This document shows positions 9,902 through 18,243 of a stretch of 64,000 nucleotides of DNA, in pieces. The stretch lies in the NCBI RefSeq assembly GCF_000724485.1, contig NZ_CP007740.1:5000-68999 (forward strand), written 5' to 3'. The position numbers and the translations under genes were made by a program. The notes under the pieces were generated by a model. The model was given only the letters and a program-made list of their open reading frames with translations, searched no databases and was not told the DNA's origin. The DNA comes from Bacillus methanolicus MGA3. Its GTDB lineage: Bacteria > Bacillota > Bacilli > Bacillales > Cytobacillaceae. The number at the start of each line of letters is the position of its first letter. The first letter of the stretch is position 1.

Positions 9902-9931
9902 GCCTTGCTAATAAATCAAGGCTTTTTCTTT
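9902..9931 (+). terminator. Intrinsic terminator of transfer operon
   Basis: GCCTTG pairs with CAAGGC across a 9-base loop and is followed by TTTTTCTTTT. Confidence 0.65.
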
Positions 9932-10045
9932 TGTGTACAGGGTTTTCGAATTCTTCATGTTTTTAGCTTTCTTTGTAAAACTAGGTGCTAGTTATAGAGG
10001 AAAACCTTTGCTATTTCTTTTCTTCAGAGGGTTAATTTGCTTTAA

Positions 10046-11074
10046 TACGGTAAGATTTATATTTTAATTGATAATCAAACAGACGGTTCAGTAGAGAAAA
10101 TCGTATATAACGGTTCATGGGGTACTGTTTCGGTAGTGTTGGATAAATCAGCGTCAGCGTTTGCGAGTCATCCTTCAACCTTATATGACATATCTTTAGA
10201 TTTTTCTGAACCTCTATTTATTTATAAAGACCCAACTGGAAGAGTCGGATTCAACGGCACATGGGTTGTCACAACCATATCTGTTCAACCGGGTTCACTC
10301 GGTCAAAAAACATCAGCCGATAAAAACAACCTTCTAACGTATTCCATCACAACAGATGGAACAATGGGAACAATAACCGAAAAGATTAACGGTACAGTTA
10401 TAAATACAAGGTCAAACCCATCAAGCGGACAGCAATTTACCGTTAGCCTTAATCAATCTCAATGGGATGCAATTAAATTCGGAAACGCACAAACATTGAC
10501 CATTGAAATGAACGGATTTGTTTGGACATATACCTTTGACAAACGTTTAAATGCGAATGACGACATATTAAGCGCTGTTAAAGGTGTGCAAGATTTACAA
10601 ACTCATTTGAACGGAATCAAAGCACAATTGGGCGCGGCGATTCGTTCAAAAGGCGGAACGGTGAATGATACGGATGCTTGGAGTGCGTTTGTGAGTGCGG
10701 TTACTAATATGCAAGTTAAGAGATGGGTTAGGGGAACTGGTACAACATCCTCAACGTCGTTAGGGTTCTATCACCCTGACGGGAATTTTTATAATTTATG
10801 CTATCTAACTGTGACAGGGTTAACTTTTAAACCATCAATGGTTCTTATATGGGGAAGAGATAATAACTATTACACCGTTCTATTCCCTGAAACAATCTAC
10901 TCATCTTATTCAATAGGTAGGATTATAACAGGCACTTATAATGTAAATAGTTACAGCGGATATAGCATATATACATTTCGTTTAGATTCACCTGCTTATG
11001 TAACATCTACGGGATTTCAATTATCAATTGGTACAAGTGGTAATCAGTCAGTAATCTGGTTTGCAGTTGAATAA
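10046..11074 (+). pseudogene. Phage tail/baseplate protein, N-terminally truncated
   Basis: The frame is open from 10046 after a stop and encodes about 342 residues, but there is no ribosome site or ATG near its left end. An internal GTG exists at 10136. Coding resemblance begins upstream of that GTG (YGKIYILIDNQTDGS), so the left end looks broken. The N-terminal part is beta-rich with FNGTW-type motifs; the C-terminal 130 residues, starting near the VKRWVRGTGTTSST segment, resemble the receptor-exposed tip of tail proteins. It precedes two small phage-type genes. Probably debris of a prophage; expression is doubtful. Confidence 0.55.
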
Positions 11075-11085
11075 GGAGGGCTAAA

Positions 11086-11280
11086 ATGTTTATAAGAGCC
11101 TATTACGATAAACTAACAGGAAACGGTTTGAAATGGTATAGCCTCGAAGGTGGTGCATATCGTATACCAACGTTCGAGGAAGATTATCAAGCAATCAAGG
11201 AATTATCGGAAAGAATTACTAATAGCAACAATGAATGGAGGAATGTAAAATGGTATTCACTGAAAACAGCGGTCTTGTAA
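11086..11280 (+). CDS. Small phage-type protein
   Basis: A protein of 64 residues with AAGGAGGG before the ATG. MFIRAYYDKLTGNGLKWYSLEGG resembles short proteins encoded just after tail fibre genes in Bacillus phages. The last 31 bases overlap the next small gene. Function unknown. Confidence 0.45.
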   Translation: MFIRAYYDKLTGNGLKWYSLEGGAYRIPTFEEDYQAIKELSERITNSNNEWRNVKWYSLKTAVL

Positions 11281-11390
11281 AAGTATGGGTAAGTCTTGTT
11301 TTGAACGGCACATATTCACTTGACCAAGTGCCTAATCTATTTATCCTTAAAGAAGTGGTTACGCAAGTGGTAAATAGCTTGCAAAAATGA
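11250..11390 (+). CDS. Very small phage protein (XkdX-neighbour type)
   Basis: A protein of 46 residues with ATGGAGGAATG as ribosome site. It starts MVFTENSGLVKVWVSLVLNG and ends VVTQVVNSLQK, similar to the short proteins found between tail fibre and holin genes in Bacillus phages. The order tail protein, small proteins, holin is a normal late phage order. Confidence 0.5.
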   Translation: MVFTENSGLVKVWVSLVLNGTYSLDQVPNLFILKEVVTQVVNSLQK

Positions 11391-11538
11391 ATAATAGGAT
11401 GATAAGGAGAAGCAAACAAACACCTTAGAGGGGGGTATTTTTATGGTTTAAATATATTGAAACTTAAAAATAGTTCAATTATTACTCTCTCCTGGTATAA
11501 TATAGAATATAAATTAATTAATGGGGGGGAGAGACATA

Positions 11539-12096
11539 GTGAGAAAAAAGGTAATCAATATTTTAGTAGGGTTATCGATATTTCTTTTAACAGTTAGCTA
11601 CCCTTTTACAGCATCTGCAGCATCTGGTACATCGATTTTTAAATCAAAATATCCGAAACAAGTTATCAGAGTATCAAAGAGTGTTGATTTGGATAAAGAT
11701 CGTAAACCCGAAACAGTTATTCTAACAACACTAGGATATTTATATTTGGTAAAGGGAAACAAGGTTACATTAGTTGAAAAGAATATTGTTAGTGACAAAG
11801 GTTTTCCAGCGCCCAAACTTACGATTAATCATCCCGCCCAGGATGAATATCAAGTAATCATAAGGTTGTTTTATGGAGCAAGTAATACTCGAGCTTTCGT
11901 TTATAGAATGCAAAAAGGGAAACTGGTTAAAGTTTTAGATGTAGTGGGAGACGTAGAAATTAAAATCCACAAAGGAAAAATATATCAGGTATGGAAGATG
12001 TACCGAGATGAAGGTTTATGGGATCCAGTTACTGCAGTATATTCTTGGAATAGCAAAAAGCAAAAATTTGATGTTTCTGGTATGGTACCAAATTAA
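11539..12096 (+). CDS. Secreted protein of unknown function
   Basis: A protein of 185 residues. GTG 11539 follows GGGGGGAGAG; a TATAAT at 11496-11501 could be its -10 box. A clear Sec signal peptide (about 1-29, cut near ASA) is followed by a beta-rich domain with VDLDKDRKPETVILTTLGYLY, a pattern of FG-GAP-like or VCBS-like calcium-binding strands (DxDxD-type loop). A terminator follows at 12109. It lies inside the relic phage segment but reads as a chromosomal-type secreted protein; no family assigned. Confidence 0.6.
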   Translation: MRKKVINILVGLSIFLLTVSYPFTASAASGTSIFKSKYPKQVIRVSKSVDLDKDRKPETVILTTLGYLYLVKGNKVTLVEKNIVSDKGFPAPKLTINHPAQDEYQVIIRLFYGASNTRAFVYRMQKGKLVKVLDVVGDVEIKIHKGKIYQVWKMYRDEGLWDPVTAVYSWNSKKQKFDVSGMVPN

Positions 12097-12108
12097 TTTT
12101 AATTATTT

Positions 12109-12137
12109 AAAAGCCGGCGATAAGTTGGCTTTTTTTG
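12109..12137 (+). terminator. Intrinsic terminator
   Basis: AAAAGCC pairs with GGCTTTT and a run of T follows (12130-12136). Confidence 0.7.
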
Positions 12138-12198
12138 TTGCCTACATCCAAAAGTAGGTGTATTTTTTATGCTTTTTAACAGAAAGAGAGGTTGCCGA

Positions 12199-12828
12199 AT
12201 GGAACGATTTGATATTATTTACAAAACCGTCGCAGCCGCAGTCGGGGCTGTCGTCGGTTTTTTATTTGGAGATCAATCTATATTTCTAAGAACCTTACTT
12301 TCATTTTCCATTATTGATTATGGTACTGGCACAATGGCAGCATACGTCGAAGGGAGGTTGCAAAGTGCTATAGGATTCAAGCGAATTCCGAAAAAAGTGG
12401 TGATTTTCGCACTTGTAGCTGCGGCGCATTTAGTGGATAGGGCAATCGGAACAAACAATTTATTCCGAGACGCTACTATCTTTTTTTATTTAGCCAATGA
12501 ATTGCTGTCCATCATCGAGAATGCAGGCCGGATAGGTTTACCTGTTCCGGAACAAATCAGACAAGCTGTTGAAGTGCTAAGAGGAAAAAACGAAGAAAAG
12601 ATAAAAAATAATGTTAGATTATTTAACGAAATAATGGCGTATATTCCAAATACATGTAACAATACGTATAGATTTAATATTATAAAACTTTATATAAAGG
12701 AGGATAGAGCAGTTATGGCTAAAATAAGAAATGAAAAGTTAAACAAATCCGTTTTTGGAGGACACGAGACAGTAAGTGTACTAGTAGTTCAAGCACCCCA
12801 AAGGTTGAGGAGAGAGGGTCAAAATTAG
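12199..12828 (+). CDS. Phage holin (phage_holin_4 family) with odd C-terminal extension
   Basis: ATG 12199 follows AAAGAGAGGTTG. Residues 1-135 are a typical toxin-secretion/phage lysis holin: three hydrophobic segments, IIDYGTGTMAAYVEG, and LLSIIENAGRIGLPVPEQIR. Such holins normally end just after VEVLRGKNE. Here the frame continues for about 75 more residues through AT-rich sequence and runs in frame into a small open frame beginning at ATG 12715. The extension is probably a fusion after deletion of the true 3' end. Confidence 0.7.
   Translation: MERFDIIYKTVAAAVGAVVGFLFGDQSIFLRTLLSFSIIDYGTGTMAAYVEGRLQSAIGFKRIPKKVVIFALVAAAHLVDRAIGTNNLFRDATIFFYLANELLSIIENAGRIGLPVPEQIRQAVEVLRGKNEEKIKNNVRLFNEIMAYIPNTCNNTYRFNIIKLYIKEDRAVMAKIRNEKLNKSVFGGHETVSVLVVQAPQRLRREGQN
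12715..12828 (+). CDS. Possible small peptide gene inside the holin extension
   Basis: ATG 12715 has a strong AAAGGAGG site ending about ten bases upstream and encodes 37 residues (MAKIRNEKLNKSVFGGHETV... ). It is in the same frame as the holin extension. Sequence just upstream (12640-12690) is AT-rich and promoter-like. It may be an independent basic peptide, or the remnant of the gene to which the holin became fused. No family recognised. Confidence 0.35.
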   Translation: MAKIRNEKLNKSVFGGHETVSVLVVQAPQRLRREGQN

Positions 12829-12924
12829 TAAAAAGTAGTTCATAAAACATTTAAAGTGGATTCAATACATTTTGCATTGTGTTTTTCGCTAATAATTCGA
12901 TACTGAAGGAGCCTTCAGTTATTT

Positions 12925-12955
12925 AGCTTGTCGACAAAGTCGACAAGCTTTTTTT
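12925..12955 (+). terminator. Strong terminator carrying a group IIC intron insertion
   Basis: AGCTTGTCGAC pairs perfectly with GTCGACAAGCT around AAA, followed by seven T. The intron stub begins three bases after the T-tract. Confidence 0.85.
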
Positions 12956-12957
12956 AT

Positions 12958-12997
12958 GTGCGCCCGGCATGGGTGTAATCTATAGGGTGGAAGTCCA
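12958..12997 (+). mobile_element. 5' stub of a group II (class IIC) intron
   Basis: The sequence begins GTGCGCCCGGCATGGGTG and continues with TATAGGGTGGAAGTCC. GTGCG is the conserved 5' end of group II introns and the following bases match the start of domain I in bacterial class C introns. Class C introns insert behind terminator hairpins, exactly the site seen here. Everything after about 40 bases, including any reverse transcriptase, is lost. Confidence 0.7.
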
Positions 12998-13173
12998 AAG
13001 AAGAAGATATTCTGGGAATCGCTTATGAATTGGATCCGACAAATAAAAAGGGATACAGGATACAGGTCTACGCATATTTAAAAGGCAAATTTCCGGGTCT
13101 TGCTTTTGCAATTGGTAACGCAATTTTTAATAATCGTGTATTTGGAAAAATGTTGTTTACTTTAAAAAAATAA
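12998..13173 (+). pseudogene. 3' fragment of an unidentified gene
   Basis: An open frame joined directly to the intron stub encodes about 58 residues ending AIFNNRVFGKMLFTLKK, then TAA. There is no start or ribosome site. Codon use is coding-like. I do not recognise the family. It shows a deletion between the intron and another gene. Confidence 0.45.
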
Positions 13174-13419
13174 GTTCTTTACTTGAACAGGCTATAGTTC
13201 ATCAACAAACGGGCTATATAGTTGAAAAAAATTTGTATTCCTTTTTGCAGAACTATTAGTAAATTAACCAGAACCAAAAAAGTATGTTAGAAAAATTTAC
13301 ATAAAAATACCATTTTTTATATAAGTGTGATAATCAATAATTAATAAGGTTAAACAAAAAAGGGGTTTCCTCGTTTGACCTATCTATAATCTATTTACTA
13401 GGGAAAGGGGTATTAAAAG
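13174..13419. other. Upstream region of amidase gene
   Basis: AT-rich leader. A TTGACC (13375) and TATAAT (13385) are only four bases apart and cannot form one sigma-A promoter. GGGAAAGGGG at 13401-13410 is the ribosome site region of the amidase. Confidence 0.4.
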
Positions 13420-14469
13420 ATGAGACATGGAGACATATCAAGTAGTCATGACACAGTTGGTGTAGCAGTGGTTAATTATAAAATGCCACGCCTACATACC
13501 AAAGCAGAGGTTCTTGAAAATTGTCGAAAAATAGCGGATATGATTGTAGGAATTAAGCAAGGTTTACCGGGCATGGATCTAATTATTTTCCCTGAGTACA
13601 GTACGCATGGAATTATGTACGATGAAAAAGAAATGTATGATACTGCCTCCTCCATTCCAGGAGAAGAAACAGCTATTTTTGCTGAAGATTGTCGAAAAGC
13701 CAATACGTGGGGAGTATTCTCCTTAACAGGAGAAAGACATGAGGACCATCCTAACAAAGCTCCTTATAACACTCTAATCCTAATGAACAATAAAGGAGAA
13801 ATTGTTCAAAAGTATCGAAAAATCATTCCGTGGTGCCCGATTGAAGGATGGTATCCGGGCGACACTACCTATGTAGCCGAAGGACCAAAAGGCCTCAAAG
13901 TAAGTTTAATCGTCTGTGATGATGGAAACTACCCAGAAATCTGGCGTGACTGTGCGATGAAAGGTGCCGAGCTTATTGTTCGATGCCAAGGATACATGTA
14001 TCCGGCTAAAGAGCAGCAAATTATGATGGCCAAAGCAATGGCTTGGGCGAATAATACGTACGTAGCTGTGGCGAATGCAACTGGTTTTGACGGTGTATAT
14101 TCTTACTTTGGCCACTCAGCAATCATTGGTTTTGACGGCCGCACCCTTGGAGAGTGCGGAACGGAGGAAAATGGAATTCAGTATGCCGAGATCTCCATTT
14201 CCCAAATTCGCGATTTCCGCAAAAATGAACAGTCTCAAAACCATTTATTCAAATTACTTCATCGAGGCTATACTGGACTTATCAATTCCGGAGATGGTGA
14301 CCGCGGTGTTGCTGATTGTCCATTTGACTTCTATCGTACATGGGTACTCGATCCAGAAAAAGCCCGCAATAATGTAGAAAAAATCACTCGCTCTACAGTG
14401 GGAACCGTCGAGTGCCCGATTGTGGGAATCCCTCATGAAGAAAAAGAGCAGGTCATCGGTACTAAATAA
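13420..14469 (+). CDS. amiE: Aliphatic amidase
   Basis: A protein of 349 residues, full length for the nitrilase-superfamily aliphatic amidases that hydrolyse short aliphatic amides to acid and ammonia in the cytoplasm. The catalytic residues are in place: Glu59 in IIFPEYS, Lys134 in KYRKIIPW, Cys166 in LIVCDDGN, and Glu142 in PWCPIEGW. The N-terminus [20 protein letters not shown] is very like the amidase of Bacillus pallidus RAPc8, whose gene stands before nitrile hydratase genes. Stubs of an acetamidase and of nitrile hydratase beta follow here, so it is the surviving gene of a nitrile/amide degradation locus. Confidence 0.93.
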   Translation: MRHGDISSSHDTVGVAVVNYKMPRLHTKAEVLENCRKIADMIVGIKQGLPGMDLIIFPEYSTHGIMYDEKEMYDTASSIPGEETAIFAEDCRKANTWGVFSLTGERHEDHPNKAPYNTLILMNNKGEIVQKYRKIIPWCPIEGWYPGDTTYVAEGPKGLKVSLIVCDDGNYPEIWRDCAMKGAELIVRCQGYMYPAKEQQIMMAKAMAWANNTYVAVANATGFDGVYSYFGHSAIIGFDGRTLGECGTEENGIQYAEISISQIRDFRKNEQSQNHLFKLLHRGYTGLINSGDGDRGVADCPFDFYRTWVLDPEKARNNVEKITRSTVGTVECPIVGIPHEEKEQVIGTK

Positions 14470-14547
14470 CATCATCTCCTTTGTAATCGAAGAAAGATTA
14501 TTTTACATACATCTCAGTGTACAGACACAAAAGAACAACCCTTCAAT

Positions 14548-14615
14548 GATATTATCCTTCCCAAGTAAACAGTATAGCCCTTTCTCCTTATTGTCTACTT
14601 AAAGGGGATAATATC
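14548..14615. repeat. MITE-like inverted repeat element, copy 1 (68 bp)
   Basis: The ends GATATTATCC and GGATAATATC are perfect complements. Inside them AAGTAAACAGTA on the left mirrors TTGTCTACTT on the right. Related elements lie at 26471-26543 and 52396-52451. It abuts the truncated acetamidase gene. Confidence 0.6.
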
Positions 14616-14618
14616 GGT

Positions 14619-14795
14619 TTGGAAGATGCAACACGAACAGCCTATAAGGAGTTGATCATATGGATGCAGGAGGATTATGGATTTGATCCTCTCGAGGCCT
14701 ATCAGTTGTTAACTCAAGTAGGAAAGCTCCACGTTGAAAATATGGTAGATACTCTGTATTCATTAGTTGCTAAGTGTCCAAAGGAGTTTTGTTAA
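14619..14795 (+). pseudogene. Acetamidase/formamidase, C-terminal stub
   Basis: The frame encodes 58 residues, from EDATRTAYKELIIWMQEDYG to KLHVENMVDTLYSLVAKCP, typical for the C-terminus of FmdA/AmdA acetamidase/formamidase proteins (normally about 300 residues). The rest is missing; the stub starts three bases after the MITE-like element. It overlaps nothing and has no usable start. Confidence 0.7.
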
Positions 14796-14878
14796 GGTAC
14801 ACATTAAAGTAAAGCAGAAACTAACACCCATATCGATTGGTGTGGTTAGTAGTTTATTAAAATATAGGGGGTATACAA

Positions 14879-14926
14879 ATGAATGGTATCCACGATGTTG
14901 GAGGCATGGATGGATTATATAGGTGA
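14879..14926 (+). pseudogene. nthB: Nitrile hydratase beta subunit, N-terminal stub
   Basis: ATG 14879, preceded by AGGGGG, encodes MNGIHDVGGMDGLYR before a stop. MNGIHDVGGMDG is the signature start of nitrile hydratase beta subunits. After this the reading frame is lost. An overlapping frame from ATG 14895 gives 39 residues ending ETQESQESILKT, probably from the fused partner. Position downstream of the amidase fits the RAPc8 nitrile operon order. Confidence 0.65.
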
Positions 14927-15181
14927 TGAAACATGGCAACAAGAAATCCTTAGGAAATTGCAAAGTCTTTCTAATGAAACACAAGAATCACAAGAATCCA
15001 TTCTTAAAACTTAAGAATTGCTGATATACAATAACCTAAAGGTATTAGTGGTGTTTGATAGAGAAGGAGCGGACTTAAAAGTCTAATCAGGCTTTTAAAT
15101 CAGCTCCTTTTGTGTATTTTTTCTATTAAAACTTATGTCACAATCAAGGGCATCTTTTTGGTGTTTCCTCTAAATAAAACA
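14927..15181. other. Non-coding junction with terminator-like repeat
   Basis: Contains the inverted repeat AAGGAGC (15064) / GCTCCTT (15103) followed by a T-rich stretch, possibly the old terminator of the nitrile locus. No further gene seen. Confidence 0.4.
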
Positions 15182-15252
15182 TTGACAAAATTTTATTATT
15201 GTGATATTATTGAAATTTTAATAATTGACATAAAAGATGGGTTTGGTATACT
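15182..15252 (+). promoter_or_regulatory. Two tandem sigma-A promoters for the methyltransferase gene
   Basis: Promoter 1: TTGACA 15182-15187, 17-base spacer, TATTAT 15205-15210. Promoter 2: TTGACA 15225-15230, 16-base spacer, TATACT 15247-15252. An ATTATT/AATAAT inverted repeat spans the interval between them. Confidence 0.7.
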
Positions 15253-15311
15253 TTTTTTTGATGTTATCTTCCAGTTCCTAAGGAGATAGCCTCTAAAAGG
15301 AGGATATTCAA

Positions 15312-16214
15312 ATGAAAGAAAACCAAGTCAGTCTTACTGCAATAATGACCGCCTACTTACGTGCCTACCATGCCATGAATGATACCCCAAAAATTTTTGA
15401 TGACTTTCTAGCCTATCGTTTGATACCAGACGAAAGACGTGCACTCATTGAACAAGGATTTTTTAGGGCTCTCCAGATTAATGTTCCTGAAAGTAACTTG
15501 GCATGCTCCGACCAGACAACAAATACCTTGCCGTCTTTATTGCAAGCCATGGGGTTACCTAGTGTCCTTAGCCGTTCAAGATATACGGAAGACAACCTTG
15601 ATCAGGCTGTAAAACAAGGGGTGGAGCAGTATGTGATACTCGGAGCTGGGTTGGATACTTTTGCTTTTCGTCGTCCAGATCTCCTAAGTCAGGTTCAGGT
15701 ATTTGAAGTTGACCACCCGGCCACACAAGCCTTCAAACTTAATCGACTGGCTGAATTAGAATGGGAAATCCCATCAAATCTTCACTTTGTACCTGTGGAT
15801 TTCACAAAGGAGAGTTTGGCTGATGCACTCAAGGGAACTTCGTATGATTTGCAGACTAAAAGTTTTTTTAGTTGGCTAGGTGTCACAATGTACTTAACTC
15901 GAAACGAAGTGTTCGCAACGCTGCGTTCTATTACCGATATTGCCCCCGTGGGCAGTGCGGTTATTTTCGATTACTTTGTACCAGAAGAAGCTACTCCATA
16001 TATGAAAAAGATGCAGGAGAATTTACGAAAGATAGGCGAGCCGATTAAAACGACCTTTGACCCGTCAACACTGGCTTTTGAACTGGAAAGTTTAGGGCTC
16101 CGTCTTCATGAGAACTTAAGCCCATCCGATATCCAAGAACGTTATTTTCAGAGTCGAACGGACAGCTATTATGCGAGTAAACATGTGCGCTTTGCGAGGG
16201 CAGTAGTAGAGTAA
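15312..16214 (+). CDS. Class I SAM-dependent methyltransferase (TIGR00027 / LCMT-like)
   Basis: A protein of 300 residues with AAAAGGAGG before the ATG. ILGAGLDTFAFR is the SAM-binding motif I, VFEVDHPATQ the acidic motif II, and FSWLGVTMYLT the conserved post-motif of the leucine carboxyl methyltransferase-like family (PF04072). These enzymes methylate carboxyl or hydroxyl groups of small molecules; the substrate here is unknown. Two consensus promoters lie just upstream. The next gene is a broken P450, so the pair may be what remains of a secondary metabolism cluster. Confidence 0.85.
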   Translation: MKENQVSLTAIMTAYLRAYHAMNDTPKIFDDFLAYRLIPDERRALIEQGFFRALQINVPESNLACSDQTTNTLPSLLQAMGLPSVLSRSRYTEDNLDQAVKQGVEQYVILGAGLDTFAFRRPDLLSQVQVFEVDHPATQAFKLNRLAELEWEIPSNLHFVPVDFTKESLADALKGTSYDLQTKSFFSWLGVTMYLTRNEVFATLRSITDIAPVGSAVIFDYFVPEEATPYMKKMQENLRKIGEPIKTTFDPSTLAFELESLGLRLHENLSPSDIQERYFQSRTDSYYASKHVRFARAVVE

Positions 16215-16361
16215 AAAATATGTTTTCCCATATTAGATGATTATTAATCCAAAAGAGATGTCCCTTTTCTCTCAAGGGCCCGGTGGGAAGTCGTTAATAC
16301 CCATGTCGCACAATAAAAGAGTCTTATTTATTCAAATTGATCTCACTTTGGAGGGAAACTC

Positions 16362-17301
16362 ATGGAAAATCGAACGATGGAAGTCAGACTGATCCCCAGC
16401 AGTTATTTGCGTGGGAAAATAGACCCTTATGATCCTTTTCTGTGGTATGAAGAAATGAGGAAACAAACACCCGTTTATTACAATGACAAGGCAGGCATGT
16501 GGAATGTTTTCCTCTATAAAGATGTCAAAAGGGTATTGGAGGATAAGGAATTTTTCTCAAACGTCATTCCGCAAAGAGGGAAGAGTTCACTTTCCCAAAG
16601 CATCATTGCCATGGACCCGCCCAAGCACACGGACATCCGCTCCATAGTAAGTCGCTCCTTTACTCCCAAAGTAATGAGAGAGTGGGAATCCCGCATTCAT
16701 GAGATTGCATCGGAACTGCTCAATTCGGTTCAAGGGCAATCGGAATTTGATATTGTGAATGATTTCTCTTATCCTCTGCCCGTGATTGTCATTGCCGAGA
16801 TGTTGGGTGTTCCATCGTCCGAAATGAAACTGTTCAAAGACTGGTCGGATACGCTGGTCAGTTCTCCCGAGAATGATCACCCCGAACACTTGGCCAAATT
16901 CAAAGAGACCCGCAACAGAACCGAAGCAGAATTAAGCGCCTTCTTTGAGCAAATCATTGAAGAAAAACGGGCACATCCAGGAAATGACCTCATCTCGATC
17001 CTCATCAAAGCATCATGACCCTGAAATTTGGAAAAATCCTGATGTGTTCAGTCCAGATCGGTTTGCCAAATGGGAAGGAAGCCCTTTTAGCTTCATTCCG
17101 CAGGGTGGTGGTGATTACTTTATGGGACATCGCTGTGCTGGGGAGTGGGTCACCATTGAAGTCATGAAAGTGAGTCTTGATTATCTAACAAATCGAATGG
17201 ATTATGAAGTTCCTGACCAGGATTTAAGTTTCAGCATGGCTAGCATGCCAAGTATCCCCCATAGTAAAGTAGTAATCAAAAATGTTAAAAAGAGGATATA
17301 A
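16362..17301 (+). pseudogene. Chimeric, frameshifted cytochrome P450
   Basis: Bases 16362-17018 encode the N-terminal half (218 residues) of a CYP107/109-like P450, with MDPPKHTDIRSIVSRSFTP; it stops at TGA. From about 16998 another frame gives the last 90-odd residues of a CYP152-type fatty-acid peroxygenase: [18 protein letters not shown] carries the haem cysteine. The I-helix and ExxR regions are absent. Two different P450 families are thus joined out of frame, so no functional enzyme is expected. Confidence 0.8.
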
Positions 17302-17521
17302 TTTATTTCTACTCTACTCAATTATTGTGAGTAATTAGCTTTTTAAATGCGTGCTAAAGTTCAATAAGTGCGAGACGGCTTCAACAAAGCCTTTGATCTT
17401 CAACAATAGGGCGCTATCCTCTAATAAGGATATCTGCCTTATTTTATTTAATTAAAGGGGCAGGTTGAATAAGAAAAAACAAAAAACTATTCCTGACTTG
17501 CAGTAGTTCTTTATATGTAAC
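17302..17521. other. Debris with GGGCGCTATCC repeat
   Basis: GGGCGCTATCCTCTAAT at 17409-17425 recurs exactly at 29084-29100; both are followed downstream by ATTAAAGGGGC. Probably the ends of a lost insertion sequence. Confidence 0.4.
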
Positions 17522-17572
17522 TTGACATAAATAGAAATTCATTTTATGATGTAAGTAATTACTTGCATTCAT
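17522..17572 (+). promoter_or_regulatory. Promoter and operator of the TetR-family regulator
   Basis: TTGACA 17522-17527, 17-base spacer, TATGAT 17545-17550. Directly behind lies the palindrome GTAAGTAATTACTTGC (17551-17566) followed by ATTCAT. Almost the same sequence stands at 18192 before the next gene. Confidence 0.75.
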
Positions 17573-17587
17573 AAAGAGGAGTTACTA

Positions 17588-18172
17588 ATGGAAGAACATT
17601 TAGATACTCGTGAAAGAATTTTACAAGCAACTTTAAAATTAATTAGGGAAAAAGGATTTAAAGGAGCAACTACTCGTGCAATTGCACAGGAAGCTGGTGT
17701 AAATGAAGTAACATTATTTCGTCATTTCAACAATAAGAAGGGAATTGTAAAAGCTGTTTTTGAAAAGGTATCATATGTTTCTACACTTTCAGAAGCTATA
17801 AAAGAAAAGGTTGAGTGGGATTTAGAAAAAGACTTATTGATGTTTTCTAAGTTGTATCAACAACTTTTATACGAAAACCGTGATTTAATTATGATTGGCT
17901 TAAAAGAAGGAGACTCATTTCCAGAACTGAAACAACAAATTGCAGATATTCCACGGCAATTGAAAGAACATTTAATTGAATATTTTAATACAATGAGAGA
18001 GAAAGGGATTTTGGTTGAAACAAATGTTGAAGCTCAAGCAATGGCATTAATTTGGATGAATTTTGGCTTTTTTATGTCTCGTTCACAACATGGTACCCAG
18101 ATTACTGATTTAACTGAAGAAGAATTTTTAAAGAACACTGTTGAAGTTTTTACTAGAGGGTTAACACTCTAG
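17588..18172 (+). CDS. TetR/AcrR family transcriptional regulator
   Basis: A protein of 194 residues. The N-terminal helix-turn-helix (about 10-56) reads GFKGATTRAIAQEAGVNEVTLFRHF, classic for TetR repressors; the rest is an all-helical ligand-binding domain of unknown specificity. AGAGGAG precedes the ATG. A palindrome overlaps its promoter region and is repeated before the DUF4149 gene, so it probably represses itself and that gene. Confidence 0.9.
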   Translation: MEEHLDTRERILQATLKLIREKGFKGATTRAIAQEAGVNEVTLFRHFNNKKGIVKAVFEKVSYVSTLSEAIKEKVEWDLEKDLLMFSKLYQQLLYENRDLIMIGLKEGDSFPELKQQIADIPRQLKEHLIEYFNTMREKGILVETNVEAQAMALIWMNFGFFMSRSQHGTQITDLTEEEFLKNTVEVFTRGLTL

Positions 18173-18191
18173 TTTAATTTTTAACTTTAGG

Positions 18192-18213
18192 GTAAGTATG
18201 TACTTGCATTCAT
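18192..18213 (+). promoter_or_regulatory. Second TetR operator, upstream of the DUF4149 gene
   Basis: GTAAGTATGTACTTGC followed by ATTCAT matches the operator at 17551 except for the two central bases. Confidence 0.65.
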
Positions 18214-18243
18214 TGAGATCAACGAAAAAAAGGGGAGTATTTT

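Larger units (their letters stand above)
9731..10045. other. Intergenic region after transfer operon
   Basis: No gene seen. It holds a strong hairpin at 9825-9853 and an intrinsic terminator at 9902-9931, listed separately. It marks the border between the conjugation module and the relic phage genes. Confidence 0.6.

Noticed and set aside
13375..13390. TTGACC and TATAAT before the amidase gene as a promoter
   Set aside because: The boxes are only four bases apart; a sigma-A promoter needs about 16-18.
14254..14475. Reverse-strand ORF at the end of the amidase gene
   Set aside because: Lies antisense to conserved amidase residues and has no supporting signals.
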